Of a DNA stretch of 64,000 bases, positions 10,904-20,473 are shown one piece after another. Below the pieces are notes generated by a model that was not told where the DNA came from, ran no database searches, and saw nothing but the letters and a program-made list of their open reading frames with translations. Both the position numbers and the translations under genes were made by a program. Numbering within the stretch: position 1 is the first letter of the stretch; each line of letters opens with the position of its first letter. Origin of the DNA: Nocardia sp. XZ_19_385 (lineage in GTDB: Bacteria > Actinomycetota > Actinomycetes > Mycobacteriales > Mycobacteriaceae); assembly GCF_015355755.1 (NCBI RefSeq), contig NZ_JACVEE010000005.1, positions 186,001 through 250,000 on the forward strand. The letters are read 5' to 3'.

Positions 10904-11737
10904 GTGAAGTTGACGCACTGCTTACCGATAATGGCGATCGCCGCGGTGATGACGGTCGGCGCGGGCCCGGCACAGGCGGCCGGGCAACCGTATGTCGCAC
11001 TGGGTGATTCCTACGCTGCCGGTGTCGGAATCCCGGCGATCATCGATCAGGCCTGCGACCGCTCCGATCGCAACTACGCGCATCTGGTCGCCGCCAAGCA
11101 GGGCTACCTCCTTACCGACGTCACCTGTGGCGGCGCGACCACTTCCGACGTCGCCGCCATTCAGATGTCGGCGGTCAGCGCGAGCACCGAGGTCGTCACG
11201 CTCGGAATCTCCGGCAACGACATCGGTTTCGGCGAGATCGTGCGCAGCTGCGTGATCCTCACCGGCGGCGCCGGCTGCCGCAACAAGTACCCCGATATGC
11301 CCGCGCGCATCGCCAAAGCGGGCACCGCCGTCGGGAACCTGCTCGACACCATCCGCGAGCGTGCGCCGAAGGCGAAGATCCTGCTCGTCGGCTATCCGAA
11401 GATCGTCCCCGACAACGAGGCGAGCTGCGCCGGTGTGCAGCCGTTCGCGGCCGAGGATCTGGCGTGGGCGCGGGACACGGTGATCGAGGGACTGAACTCG
11501 ATGCTGCAGGGGCACGCGGGCGATCGCGTCACCTATGTCGACACCCAGGCGGCCACTACCGGGCATGACATGTGCCAGCCCGCCGCGCAGCGCTGGGTCA
11601 ACGGCGTACAGGTGGAGGCCGGCAGCGACGGTCGCACGATTCATCCGAATCGCCTGGGGCACGAGGCCATGGCGAGTCAGGTGCTGGCGAGCCTGGGTAG
11701 CGGGCCCGGCATTCCGACCGGCAGCTTCGGGGGCTGA
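10904..11737 (+). CDS. Secreted SGNH/GDSL-family esterase or lipase
   Basis: 277 residues with a Sec signal peptide (cleavage near AQA-AGQ, about residue 26). SGNH catalytic blocks are clear: GDSYAAG with Ser36, CGGATT (oxyanion Gly), GISGNDIG (Asn) and GRTIHPN with His247 and Asp242 nearby. Six Cys, probably disulfides as in Streptomyces scabies esterase-like secreted lipases. GTG start with GAGGAG 7 nt upstream. Hydrolyses ester bonds outside the cell; substrate unknown. Confidence 0.9.
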   Translation: MKLTHCLPIMAIAAVMTVGAGPAQAAGQPYVALGDSYAAGVGIPAIIDQACDRSDRNYAHLVAAKQGYLLTDVTCGGATTSDVAAIQMSAVSASTEVVTLGISGNDIGFGEIVRSCVILTGGAGCRNKYPDMPARIAKAGTAVGNLLDTIRERAPKAKILLVGYPKIVPDNEASCAGVQPFAAEDLAWARDTVIEGLNSMLQGHAGDRVTYVDTQAATTGHDMCQPAAQRWVNGVQVEAGSDGRTIHPNRLGHEAMASQVLASLGSGPGIPTGSFGG

Positions 11738-11740
11738 GCG

Positions 11741-12169
11741 TCAGCCGCTGATACTCGCGGCGAGCTTTTGCAGGGCGCGCAGGAAGGCCTTGCGGTCGGC
11801 GGGTGACAGTTGACCCAGCAGGCCTTCCTCTTGCTCCTGGATCTCGTGCTGGGCCCGGTCGCGGACGGTACGCCCGCGGGGCGTCACTGCGACCAGGTTC
11901 ACCCGGCGGTCGGACGGATCCGGTCGGCGCTCGATCAGCCCGCGTTGCTGTAGCTCGTCGAGCACGCCGATTATCCGGGTCTTGTCGGCGCCGATCGCCT
12001 TCGCGAGCGCCGCCTGGGTGTAGACGGGTTCGGCGCCGAGCCCGAGCAATACCGCGTAGCCCCACATGGACAGTCCGTGGCGTTCGAGGATCGGCATTTC
12101 CGCGGCCATGAGCGCACGGCCGAGTGGTGCGATCATCGCGGCCAGGTCTGGTCGGCGGGTTTCCTCCAT
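11741..12169 (-). CDS. MarR-family transcriptional regulator
   Basis: 142 residues with the MarR winged helix: YTQAALAKAIGADKTRIIGVLDELQQRGLI followed by the wing RRPDPSDRRVNLVAVTPRG. The ATG at 12169 is chosen because it gives a normal MarR length; the frame is open far upstream, but that part is antisense to the neighbouring gene. No Shine-Dalgarno precedes it, and a T/A-rich -10-like TATTTT lies about 8 nt upstream, so it may be leaderless. Divergent to the TIGR03086 gene at 12272, which it probably regulates. Confidence 0.88.
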   Translation of the reverse strand: MEETRRPDLAAMIAPLGRALMAAEMPILERHGLSMWGYAVLLGLGAEPVYTQAALAKAIGADKTRIIGVLDELQQRGLIERRPDPSDRRVNLVAVTPRGRTVRDRAQHEIQEQEEGLLGQLSPADRKAFLRALQKLAASISG

Positions 12170-12271
12170 GTCTAGAAAATACTGCCTCGGCAATAATAAT
12201 CTGTTGCATATAGTAGGCATGAGCGTACGATCTGAGGGACGGCGACTTCGCGCCGAAACGAAAGGATCGCC
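12170..12271. promoter_or_regulatory. Divergent MarR / TIGR03086 control region
   Basis: This 102-bp gap is strikingly A/T-rich in its middle (12171-12220) compared with the genes around it. It holds the short palindrome TGCC-TC-GGCA (12183-12192) and the interrupted repeat TTGCATATAGTAGGCA (12204-12219), both plausible MarR half-site arrangements. Exact promoter positions are not resolved. Confidence 0.4.
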
Positions 12272-12889
12272 ATGACATCGGATTCGACGGTGCAGGCCGA
12301 CCTGCGCACGCTGCACGCCCGGGTCATCGAGACCAGCATCGATGTGGTCGACGAGATCGCTGTCGCGGACCTGTCCAAGCCCACCCCGTGCGCGGACTGG
12401 ACCCTGCACGGCCTGCTCACCCACATGATCGCCCAGCACTACGGCTTCGCCGCCGCGGTCCAGGGCAACGCCGACTTGGAACGATGGAAGCCGCGTCGCC
12501 TCGGGTCCGATCCGGCGGCGAGCTACCGTGCCGCCGCCGAGCACGCCCGCGCGGCGTTCGCCGAGCCGGGCGTGCTGGAGCGGCAATGCCCGCTACCGGA
12601 GTTCGGCCCCGACGTCCGGGTTGCCGGGGCCCAGGCGCTGAGCTTCCACTTCGTCGACTACGTGGTCCACTCCTGGGACGTCGCGAAGACTTTGGGATTT
12701 GCCGTGCACTTCGACGACGAAGTGCTGGCTGCCGCACGACAGGTCGCCGCGGCGGTTCCCGGTGGCGAGATGCGCTCGGCTCCCGGTGCGGCTTTCGGGC
12801 CCGAGGTGCCCTGGCCGGACGCTGTCACCCTCGACTCGATCGTCGCCATGCTCGGTCGATCGCCGTCCTGGCCGGACGTGACCGCCTGA
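12272..12889 (+). CDS. TIGR03086-type metal-binding / mycothiol-S-transferase-like protein
   Basis: 205 residues of the same superfamily as the gene at 7215. Landmarks: SKPTPCADWTLHGLLTHMIAQH (potential metal His residues), then HFVDYVVHSWDVAKTLGF in the second half. ATG with AAAGGATC upstream. Divergent from a MarR regulator, an arrangement typical of small detoxification genes controlled by their neighbour. Enzymatic activity not known. Confidence 0.84.
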   Translation: MTSDSTVQADLRTLHARVIETSIDVVDEIAVADLSKPTPCADWTLHGLLTHMIAQHYGFAAAVQGNADLERWKPRRLGSDPAASYRAAAEHARAAFAEPGVLERQCPLPEFGPDVRVAGAQALSFHFVDYVVHSWDVAKTLGFAVHFDDEVLAAARQVAAAVPGGEMRSAPGAAFGPEVPWPDAVTLDSIVAMLGRSPSWPDVTA

Positions 12890-12893
12890 TCTT

Positions 12894-13265
12894 TCAGGCT
12901 TGCCGGATCGGCCCGAGCTCGCCGAAGAACCCGACGATGCGGCGAATCCGCCCGTCTTCGGAGAACTCGACCAGATCCAGGCCCTCGGGCAAGGCCGAGC
13001 CGTCCGCGAGCACCACATGCCAGGCGAAGCGAGCCACAGTGTGGTGGGTATCGATCGCGCTGGTGCGCTGCACGGTGGCGCCGGGACGCCGGGTGAGCAC
13101 CGCGGCTATGTGGTCGAGCAGGCTGTCGAGGCCGACCGCGTGCACCGTCGGATCGGTGTAGGTCGCGTCCTCGGCCCACACCTGGCTCAGCAATGCACGT
13201 CGCCGCTCCGGATCGGACTCGCTCCACGCCGCGCAATAGGTGTTGATGAGCTTCTCGTAGGACAT
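12894..13265 (-). CDS. SnoaL/NTF2-like domain protein
   Basis: 123 residues forming one NTF2-like alpha+beta cone: helix INTYCAAWSESDPERRRALLSQ, the typical WAEDATYTDP loop, then beta strands around FAWHVVLADG and GLDLVEFSEDGRI. Members are polyketide cyclases, isomerases or ligand-binding proteins; no catalytic assignment is possible. Start at ATG 13265 fits the fold; the open frame before it does not. Convergent to the TIGR03086 gene (4-bp gap) and 10 bp downstream of the beta-propeller gene. Confidence 0.8.
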   Translation of the reverse strand: MSYEKLINTYCAAWSESDPERRRALLSQVWAEDATYTDPTVHAVGLDSLLDHIAAVLTRRPGATVQRTSAIDTHHTVARFAWHVVLADGSALPEGLDLVEFSEDGRIRRIVGFFGELGPIRQA

Positions 13266-13275
13266 GTCGGGCCTA

Positions 13276-14214
13276 TCAGGGTGTGGCGGTGCGGGCATTC
13301 GGGTCGAAGCCGCCGGGGATCTCGAAAATCGCGCCGGTGAAGGTCGCGCCGAACAGGCGGCCCGCGCCGAAACCGCCGGTGCCGCGCCCGTAGCTGACCA
13401 CGCTGGTCATCGCGCCGGAGGTGCCGAGCAGGCAGGACTGGCCGGGGCCGTCGATGCGGAGGATCTGGCCGGAGGTGTTGAGCGGCACCACCGGTCGGTC
13501 CAGCGAGTCCAAGGTGAGGCCGTCCGGGGCTGCGCCGGGGAGGTCGAGCAGCGACTGCGGGGCGTTCGGGCGGCCGACCGGAATCCGGCTTACGCCCGGA
13601 TCGACGAATGTCCGCGAGACATAGAGGTATTCGTCGTCGGAACTCAGCACCGCGCCGTTCGCGCTCGGCAGGTTCGCCCAATCCGCCTGCACGACCCCGC
13701 CCGGGTACACCCGGCCGATCAGGTTCGCGAAGTCGTTGGTGGCGTAGACGATTCCGTCCGCCGCGACATCCATCCCGTTGGCGGCGCTGAGCCCGGCCGC
13801 GTAAGGCGACGTCGCTCCGGTGTCGGGATCGACTCGCACGATCCCGGCATGGCGCAGGCTGTCACCGGCTAGGACCCGGGCATCGGCCCCGTAGCCCACC
13901 AGCAGCGCACCATCCGGACTCCACGCCAGCGCGCCGCCACCACCGCTGGGCACCGTCGCGATGGGTACCGCGGGCGCTCCCGGGGCATCGATGCGATACA
14001 CCCGCCCGCTGAGCAGATCGGTGGTGAAGGCCCGTCCGCGCGCGTCGACGGTCAACCCCTCGAGGGCGGTCCCGGGAAGCGCGGCGACCTGCACGGCGGG
14101 CTGACCGCCGCCCGGGCATACCAGGGCGGCGCTCGCGCTGGGCGCGGTGGCCGTGGTGAGTACCGCGAAGGCCGCGGCGGCCAGTGCGGCCCCCACCTTG
14201 TCGATGGTGTTCAT
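13276..14214 (-). CDS. Secreted SMP-30/gluconolactonase-like beta-propeller protein
   Basis: 312 residues with a Sec signal peptide (A-S-A-A cleavage near residue 28). The mature part repeats propeller-blade phrases such as LEGLTVDARGRAFTTDL, GALAWSPDGALLVGYG, ANGMDVAADGIVYATND and PDGLTLDSLDRPVVP, as in SMP-30/strictosidine-synthase-like proteins. Its ATG overlaps the stop of the M3 peptidase (ATGA), so the two are co-translated although one is cytoplasmic and one exported. Substrate unknown. Confidence 0.8.
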   Translation of the reverse strand: MNTIDKVGAALAAAAFAVLTTATAPSASAALVCPGGGQPAVQVAALPGTALEGLTVDARGRAFTTDLLSGRVYRIDAPGAPAVPIATVPSGGGGALAWSPDGALLVGYGADARVLAGDSLRHAGIVRVDPDTGATSPYAAGLSAANGMDVAADGIVYATNDFANLIGRVYPGGVVQADWANLPSANGAVLSSDDEYLYVSRTFVDPGVSRIPVGRPNAPQSLLDLPGAAPDGLTLDSLDRPVVPLNTSGQILRIDGPGQSCLLGTSGAMTSVVSYGRGTGGFGAGRLFGATFTGAIFEIPGGFDPNARTATP

Positions 14215-16256
14215 TGCCCGGTGAGCAGGCCACGCCGCTTCAGCAGCGGCCGGATATCGGGGGCGCGGCCGCGGAAGGATTCGAAAGCCGCCATCGGGTC
14301 CACCGCGCCGCCGCGGGAAAGCAGTGCCTGCCGGAAGGTTTCGCCCTTCTCGCGAATCGAGGCAGCTCCGTCTTCGAACCAGTCGACGGTGTCGGCGTCG
14401 AGTACCTCGCTCCAGATGTAGGAGTAGTACCCGGCCGAATAGCCGATGCCGGAGAAGATGTGGGCGAAATAGCCTGTGCGATAGCGGGGCGGGATCGCCG
14501 CCAGGGCGACACCGGCTTTGCGCAGCGCTTCCGCTTCGAAGGCTTCGGCCCCGGTCTCGACGGGAGCCGAGATGCGGTGCCAGGCCCAGTCCAGCAGAGC
14601 CGCGCCGAGATATTCGACGGTGCGGAAGCCCTCGCCGAACTGCTCGGCCGCGGCCATCCGCTCGATCAGTTCGACCGGGATGGGCTCGCCGGTTTCCACG
14701 TGCTTGGCGTAGTTGGGCAGGATCTCCGGGCGGGTCATCCAGATCTCGTTGACCTGGGACGGGAACTCCACGAAATCGCGCGGCACCTCGGTGCCGGAGA
14801 AGCTCGGGTAATGCACGTTCGAGAACAGGCCGTGCAGGGCGTGGCCGAACTCGTGGAAGAGGGTGCGGACGTTGTCCCAGGTCAGCAGGGCGGGCTGGCC
14901 GGGGGAGGGCTTGACGATATTGAGATTGTTGACGACCACGGCCATCGTGCCGAAAAGGCCGGATTGGCTGACCAATTCGTTCATCCAGGCGCCGCCGCGT
15001 TTGGATGGCCGCTTGAAGAAGTCGCCGAGGAACAGGCCGAGTTCGCTGCCGTCGGCATCGAAGACCTCGAAGACCCGGACCTCCGGGTGGTAGCCGATGA
15101 GGTCTTTCCGTTCGTGCAGGGTGATGCCGTAGACCTGTTCGGCGGCGTAGAACACACCGTCGCGCAGGACGCGTTCCAGTTCGAGATAGGGACGCAGGGC
15201 GTCGGCGTCGAAGGAGAACTGCTGCGAGCGCACCTTTTCCGACCAGTACTGCCAATCCCAGGAGTGCAGGTCACCGGCCTCGGGATCGGCCGCGTGCATG
15301 GCCGTTGTCAGCTGCGCCTGTTCGCGTTCGGCATTGGCGACCGCCAGCGGGGCCAACCGGCCGAGCATCTCCTCGACCGCCGCGGTGGTCTTCGCGGTCT
15401 GGTCCTCCACGGTGTAGGCCGCGTGGTCGGGGTAGCCGAGCAGTTCGGCCCGCTCCGCGCGCAGGCTCGTAATCCGCACGGCCAGCGCGGCATTGGGCTG
15501 CTCGCCGAAGCCACGGCCGAGCGAGGCGGACATCATCCGCCGCCGCACGTCCCGGTCTGCCAGCTCGGCCAGAATCGGCTGGTTGGAGACGTTCTGCAGG
15601 CTCAGCGCCCACTTGCCCGGGTGGCCCAGGGATTCCGCGTTCTCGGCGGCCGCCGCGATTTCCGCGGGCGCCAGCCCGGCCAGTTCTTCGGCCCGGTCCA
15701 GCAGCAGCGTGGCGGCGTTCATGGCGGCCAGGTTGTTCTGCCCGAACTCGGTTCCGGCGGCAGCCAGTTCGGCGTTGAGCTCCCGGAGCCGGGCCTGTCC
15801 GGCCGGGTCGAGCCGGGCGCCGGCACGGACGAACTCGGTGTGCCGCTCCTCCAGCAGTCGCAGCTCCTCCGGCTCGAGGCCGAGCTCGTGCCGCTTTGCG
15901 TGCAGCGCTTCGACCCGGGCGAACAGGTCCGGGTTCAGCAGGATGGCGTCCCGGTGCGCGGCCAGCTTCGGGGAGATCTCCGCCTCGATCGCGTCGGTCC
16001 CCGGCGTGGAGTCCGCCCCCGCGACATTGAAGAAGACATTGGCCACCCGGGTCAGCATCGTGCCCGAACGTTCCAGTGCCGCCAGGGTATTCGCGAACGT
16101 GGGGGCGTCCGAACCGGCGGTGAGGGCCTCGATCTCGGCCAGCTGCTCGGACATGCCGCGCTGGAAGGCGGGCAGGTAGTGCTCCTCGCGGATGTCCGCG
16201 AACGGCGGCAGCTGGTAGGGGAGCATGCTGGGTTCGAAGAACGGGTTGCTGGTCAC
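14211..16256 (-). CDS. M3-family zinc oligopeptidase (Dcp/OpdA-like)
   Basis: 681 residues without a signal peptide. Zinc motif HEFGH at 468-472 and the third ligand Glu497 in FVEFPSQVNE, both diagnostic of thimet-oligopeptidase/Dcp-type M3 enzymes; length is normal. It degrades short peptides in the cytoplasm. GTG start at 16256. Divergent from an M20 dipeptidase and a carrier, suggesting a local peptide-utilisation group. Confidence 0.95.
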   Translation of the reverse strand: MTSNPFFEPSMLPYQLPPFADIREEHYLPAFQRGMSEQLAEIEALTAGSDAPTFANTLAALERSGTMLTRVANVFFNVAGADSTPGTDAIEAEISPKLAAHRDAILLNPDLFARVEALHAKRHELGLEPEELRLLEERHTEFVRAGARLDPAGQARLRELNAELAAAGTEFGQNNLAAMNAATLLLDRAEELAGLAPAEIAAAAENAESLGHPGKWALSLQNVSNQPILAELADRDVRRRMMSASLGRGFGEQPNAALAVRITSLRAERAELLGYPDHAAYTVEDQTAKTTAAVEEMLGRLAPLAVANAEREQAQLTTAMHAADPEAGDLHSWDWQYWSEKVRSQQFSFDADALRPYLELERVLRDGVFYAAEQVYGITLHERKDLIGYHPEVRVFEVFDADGSELGLFLGDFFKRPSKRGGAWMNELVSQSGLFGTMAVVVNNLNIVKPSPGQPALLTWDNVRTLFHEFGHALHGLFSNVHYPSFSGTEVPRDFVEFPSQVNEIWMTRPEILPNYAKHVETGEPIPVELIERMAAAEQFGEGFRTVEYLGAALLDWAWHRISAPVETGAEAFEAEALRKAGVALAAIPPRYRTGYFAHIFSGIGYSAGYYSYIWSEVLDADTVDWFEDGAASIREKGETFRQALLSRGGAVDPMAAFESFRGRAPDIRPLLKRRGLLTGQ

Positions 16257-16373
16257 CTTTGAACTCTATGCCCGAACCCGGATGCAGCGGGCGGACCCGG
16301 CAATCGGATATCCATTGGATAAAGGTGGCCAGCAAATAACTGAAGCCGCTCCGATGGGTGGTTGCATGGGGGC

Positions 16374-17723
16374 ATGACTTCGAGCGGTGATCTGCCCGGC
16401 AGGGTCGATGGTTTGCGGCCCGAGCTGACAAACCTGTTGAAACAACTGGTCTCGATCCCGTCCATCGCATTTCCCGGTTATCCGCCCGAGAATGTGAAGC
16501 GCGCGCACGACTTCGTTGCCGATGAGTTGCGGAAGTCCGGTGTCGAGGATATGCAGGTGCTGTATCTGCCGGATACCTCCCCGGTGGTCTACGGGCGTAT
16601 TCCCGCTCCGCCGGGCGCACCGACGGTGCTGCTCTACGGGCACTACGACGTGCAGCCCTCCGGCGACGAATCGCTCTGGCAGACACCGCCGTTCACGCCC
16701 ACCGAGAAGGACGGCGCGATCTACGGCCGCGGCGCCGCCGACTGTAAGTCCAATGTGATCGCCCACATCGGCGCGCTCCGGGCGCACGGCGGCAAGCCTC
16801 CGGTCGGTATCACCGTGGTCATCGAAGGCCAGGAAGAGTACGGGTCGGTCCTCGACGACTATCCGGCTGCGCATCCCGAGCTGTTCCAGGCCGACGCGCT
16901 GCTGGTCTGCGACGCGGGCAATATCCGCGCGGGCACGCCGACGCTGACCACGGCGCTGCGCGGGGTCGCCGATGTCTTCGTCGAGGTCCGCACGCTCGCG
17001 GCTCCGGTGCACTCCGGCCAATTCGGCGGCGCCGCACCGGATGCGCTGCTCGCGCTGATGGCCGCGCTGACGACCCTGCACGACGCCGACGGAAACGTCG
17101 CGGTCAAGGGTCTGCGGCGGGACAAGTGGACGGGCGCCGACTTCACAGATCGGGAATTCGCCGATATCACGGGCATGGAGCCGGGTATGCCGTTGCTCGG
17201 CACCGGCCCGATCGGCGAACGCATCTGGTACGGGCCCGCGATTACGGTCATCGGCCTCGACGCGCCCCCGACCGCGACCGCCGCCTCCGCGGTCGTGCCC
17301 TACGCGAAGGCCGCGCTGAATGTGCGCGTGCATCCGGACCAGGATCCCGCCGAGGGCAGGCAGGCAGTCATCGACCATCTGGAAAAGGTGAAGCCTTACG
17401 GGATCGAATTGAAGGTCACCGGAGGCGAAGTCGGTGCCGGGTTCTCCGCGGCCACCAACGGCCCCGCCTACGCCGCGATGCGCGAAGCCATGCAACGGGC
17501 CTGGGGCGCCGAGGTTGTCGACTCGGCCATGGGCGGCTCCATCCCGCTCACCAATGCGCTGGCCGCGGCCAACCCGGGCGCCGAGATCCTGCTGCTCGGT
17601 GCCGAGGACGCCAAATGCAATCTGCACGGCTTCAACGAGCGCGTGCTGCTCAGTGAACTGTGCAACGTCGCGCTGGCCGAGGCCGAATTCTTCCAACTCT
17701 TCGCCGACAGGATGCGTAAATGA
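16374..17723 (+). CDS. M20-family metallopeptidase (dipeptidase)
   Basis: 449 residues. Dinuclear metal site residues are visible: H90 and D92 (LLYGHYDVQPSG), D123 (GRGAADCKSN), catalytic E154 with metal ligand E155 (GQEEYGS), and a late His in CNLHGFNE. It cleaves di/tripeptides or N-acyl amino acids. ATG at 16374 has a G-run just upstream; a TTG 12 nt earlier is possible. Its stop overlaps the start of the YfcC-like carrier (ATGA). Confidence 0.93.
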   Translation: MTSSGDLPGRVDGLRPELTNLLKQLVSIPSIAFPGYPPENVKRAHDFVADELRKSGVEDMQVLYLPDTSPVVYGRIPAPPGAPTVLLYGHYDVQPSGDESLWQTPPFTPTEKDGAIYGRGAADCKSNVIAHIGALRAHGGKPPVGITVVIEGQEEYGSVLDDYPAAHPELFQADALLVCDAGNIRAGTPTLTTALRGVADVFVEVRTLAAPVHSGQFGGAAPDALLALMAALTTLHDADGNVAVKGLRRDKWTGADFTDREFADITGMEPGMPLLGTGPIGERIWYGPAITVIGLDAPPTATAASAVVPYAKAALNVRVHPDQDPAEGRQAVIDHLEKVKPYGIELKVTGGEVGAGFSAATNGPAYAAMREAMQRAWGAEVVDSAMGGSIPLTNALAAANPGAEILLLGAEDAKCNLHGFNERVLLSELCNVALAEAEFFQLFADRMRK

Positions 17724-19228
17724 CCGAGCCGCTCACCGCTGCGCCCGAGCGCAAGAAGAAGTGGTCTTTCCCGTCGACGTACACGATTCTCGCGGGCGTG
17801 ATGCTGGGAGTGTGGCTGCTGGCGTTCATCATTCCGCCGGGCGCCTACGACACCGACGGCGAAGGGCGGCCCGTCGCGGGCAGCTATCACCGGCTCGACG
17901 AGGCGAAGAGTTTCGGGGCGCGGCTGCGCGACCTGTTCCTCGCGCCGATCAACGGGCTCTACGGCATTCAGGACGGTACGACCGGGCAGGTCGGTCCGGA
18001 CAATGCGGGCGAGCTCTACGGCGCGGCCGCGGTGTTCCTGTTCGTCCTCGCGGTCGGCGCGTTCATCACCGTCGCCTTCGCCACCGGCGCGCTCGACCGC
18101 GGCATCGGCAGCCTCGCCTACCGCCTGCGCAACCGGTCCCTGCTGTTGATCATCGGCATCATGGTGGTCTTCGCGATCGCGGGCACCATCGAAGGATTCG
18201 CCGAGGAGACCCTGGGCTTCTACGCACTACTGGTGCCACTGACCTTGGCGCTGGGCTACGACCGGATGACCGCGGTCGGCATGATCATCTGCGGTGCGGG
18301 CGTGGGCGTGCTGTGCTCGACGGTGAACCCGTTCGCGACCGGTACCGCGTCCTCGGCGGCCGAGATCGCGCTCGGCGACGGCATCGTGCTGCGGCTGGCC
18401 ATGCTGGTGGTGCTCACCGCCGCCACCATCGCCTACGTCCTCTGGTACGCCCGCCGCGTCCAGGCGAACCCGGAAAAGTCCTGGTCCGGCTGGTTGCCGG
18501 GTGACCGCGACGTGAAAGCCGAAGACCACGAACCGGATCCGATGACCGGCCGCCAGCGCCTCGTGCTCTGGCTGGTCGCACTCACCTTCGCCTTCATGAT
18601 CTTCGCGATCATCCCCTGGGCCGAGGTGATCAGCGGCCCCGGCGCGAAATCCTTCCGGTGGCAGCTGGATTGGTTCTTCCCCGAACTCACCGCCCTGTTC
18701 CTGGTCGGCGCGATCGTGATCGGTCTGGTCGGCGGCCTGGGGGAGACCCGGATGGCCGAATCCATCGGTAAGGGCTTCAGCGACTTCGTCGGCGCCGGCA
18801 TCGTGATCGTGCTGGCGCGCGGCGTCACCGTCATCATGAACAACACCCAGGTCACCAGCACCGTCCTGCATGCCCTGGAGGGCGTGGTCACCGGCACCTC
18901 CTCGGCCGTCTTCGCCGTCGCCGTCTACCTGGTGAACATCCCGCTGGCGCTGCTGATCCCGTCCACCTCCGGGCACGCCACCCTCGCCATGCCGATCATG
19001 GCCCCGCTCGCCGACTTCGCGAATGTCCCTCGCTCCCTGGTGGTTACGGCCTGGCAGTCCGCCTCCGGCTGGGCGAACCTCGTCACCCCCACCACCGCGG
19101 TGGTCACCGGCGGCCTGGCCCTGGCAAAGGTCCGCTACGACCGCTACGTGAAATTCGTCGCGCCTCTGCTGGGCATCCTGTTCGTGCTGACGTGCGCGTT
19201 CCTCGCGGTCGGCGCCTTGATCGGTTAG
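17720..19228 (+). CDS. YfcC-family (DcuC/ArcD-like) membrane carrier
   Basis: 502 residues with about 12 hydrophobic helices and family motifs GTIEGFAEETLGFYALLVPL, NPFATGTASSAAEI and IPSTSGHATLAMPIMAPLAD (the two re-entrant loop regions of the DcuC/YfcC group). Proteins of this family move amino acids, peptides or dicarboxylates across the cytoplasmic membrane. Translational coupling to the M20 peptidase suggests it imports the substrate or exports the product of that enzyme. Confidence 0.88.
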   Translation: MTEPLTAAPERKKKWSFPSTYTILAGVMLGVWLLAFIIPPGAYDTDGEGRPVAGSYHRLDEAKSFGARLRDLFLAPINGLYGIQDGTTGQVGPDNAGELYGAAAVFLFVLAVGAFITVAFATGALDRGIGSLAYRLRNRSLLLIIGIMVVFAIAGTIEGFAEETLGFYALLVPLTLALGYDRMTAVGMIICGAGVGVLCSTVNPFATGTASSAAEIALGDGIVLRLAMLVVLTAATIAYVLWYARRVQANPEKSWSGWLPGDRDVKAEDHEPDPMTGRQRLVLWLVALTFAFMIFAIIPWAEVISGPGAKSFRWQLDWFFPELTALFLVGAIVIGLVGGLGETRMAESIGKGFSDFVGAGIVIVLARGVTVIMNNTQVTSTVLHALEGVVTGTSSAVFAVAVYLVNIPLALLIPSTSGHATLAMPIMAPLADFANVPRSLVVTAWQSASGWANLVTPTTAVVTGGLALAKVRYDRYVKFVAPLLGILFVLTCAFLAVGALIG

Positions 19229-19324
19229 CCCGAACCGATCGGTATGAGATCGTAAATGGCGCAAGGGAATTCACAATTTCCAAGTCCCTGCGGCCGTCCG
19301 TTATGGCGGGATACGCTGGGCCGC

Positions 19325-20440
19325 ATGGATACCTCGGTTCCAGTTCCGCATCCGCCCGTAGCTGTGTTCCGTGGCGTCCGGGACGGGGGCCGGGTACCGG
19401 ACCTGAACGCCCGGGTTCGTGCCGAGGCGGAGCGCACCGCCACGGCGCTGGCCGCAATACCCACCCACTCCGGTCCCGTCGAACGGACAGCGGCGGTGCG
19501 GCAGGCGGCCGCCGCGGCGGGCGAGCTGGTCAGCGCGCTGTCGGCGGATGCTGAAGCTGTCCTGGGCGAGGACTTGCCCGCGGATTCGGCGAGTCAGTCG
19601 TTCTTCCGGGTCCGAGAGGTGGAACTCTCCGATCAACAGGCAGCCCTGCACGGTGCGCTGGTCGTCCAGCGCGGACTGTCGGACCTGTGCCGGGCCCCGC
19701 TCGCGGGCGCCGACCTGGCGGTGGAACTGTCGGGTATGCGACAGGCGGTGCTCGACCTCACGGGCGCTGACGAAACCGGCGGATCCACTCTCGAAAACCT
19801 CGACGTTCCAGCGACTTCCGAGGAGATATCGGTGGAGCGGGAGTGGACCGCGCGGTGGCTCGTCGGACATCAGGTGCATGTGCTGTTCAACATTTGCGCG
19901 GCGGTCGCGGTGACCGATGCCGCCCATTATCTGCGCCGGGGCGCGGCCGAGGCCGCATTGTCGCGGCTCGACCATGCGACCACGTATGTCCGGGGTTTCC
20001 CCGCCGCGATGATCCATGCCAGCACGATCCCGGTGGAGTACTACATGGCCGCCGTTCGGCCGACCATGCAGCCGCCCAAGACCGCGATTCCACTCAGTGG
20101 GCGACATCATCGGGGCTACAAGACTTTTCGGGCCGCCATGAAGGAACTGCTCGGGGTGGTGCCGGAGGACTACGAGAAGTTGGTGATCCGGGATCCGGAA
20201 CTCGCCGCCGCCCGCGACGCGCTGCTCGAAGCCGACCTGATCGACGCCGAACGTCATGTCACGCTGGCCTATTCGATGGTGCGGCTGCGGCGTTCCATCG
20301 CGCAGTTGCCGACGGGGCCGGACAACGCAGTCGGTGAGCTGCGACTGATCCGGCATCGGCGGGCGGCCCAGTACGCGCCGCTGCTGCAATACGGCGACCA
20401 CTACATCGCCGATGCCGTGTCGACGTTGCGACGCCGGTAA
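19325..20440 (+). CDS. Putative heme-dioxygenase-superfamily protein (PrnB/DUF1864-like)
   Basis: 371 residues, all-helical. The segment from AAMIHASTIPVEYYMAAVRP to TMQPPKTAIPLSGRHHRGYK resembles in layout the PrnB region around YAYRFISPQVFYDELRP, and the overall length matches PrnB-type members of the indoleamine/tryptophan dioxygenase superfamily. This is resemblance from memory only and the heme ligand is not identified with certainty. ATG 19325 is preferred; an in-frame ATG at 19256 would add 23 residues unlike the rest. It lies 33 bp before a 2-oxoglutarate oxygenase gene in the same direction, so the two may act on the same small molecule. Confidence 0.45.
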   Translation: MDTSVPVPHPPVAVFRGVRDGGRVPDLNARVRAEAERTATALAAIPTHSGPVERTAAVRQAAAAAGELVSALSADAEAVLGEDLPADSASQSFFRVREVELSDQQAALHGALVVQRGLSDLCRAPLAGADLAVELSGMRQAVLDLTGADETGGSTLENLDVPATSEEISVEREWTARWLVGHQVHVLFNICAAVAVTDAAHYLRRGAAEAALSRLDHATTYVRGFPAAMIHASTIPVEYYMAAVRPTMQPPKTAIPLSGRHHRGYKTFRAAMKELLGVVPEDYEKLVIRDPELAAARDALLEADLIDAERHVTLAYSMVRLRRSIAQLPTGPDNAVGELRLIRHRRAAQYAPLLQYGDHYIADAVSTLRRR

Positions 20441-20473
20441 TCGTTTTGCCCCTTGGGATTCGGGAGGACCCGT

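Noticed and set aside
14184..16262. A 692-codon plus-strand open frame opposite the M3 peptidase
   Set aside because: The peptidase on the other strand has HEFGH and Glu497; this frame has atypical composition and no family.
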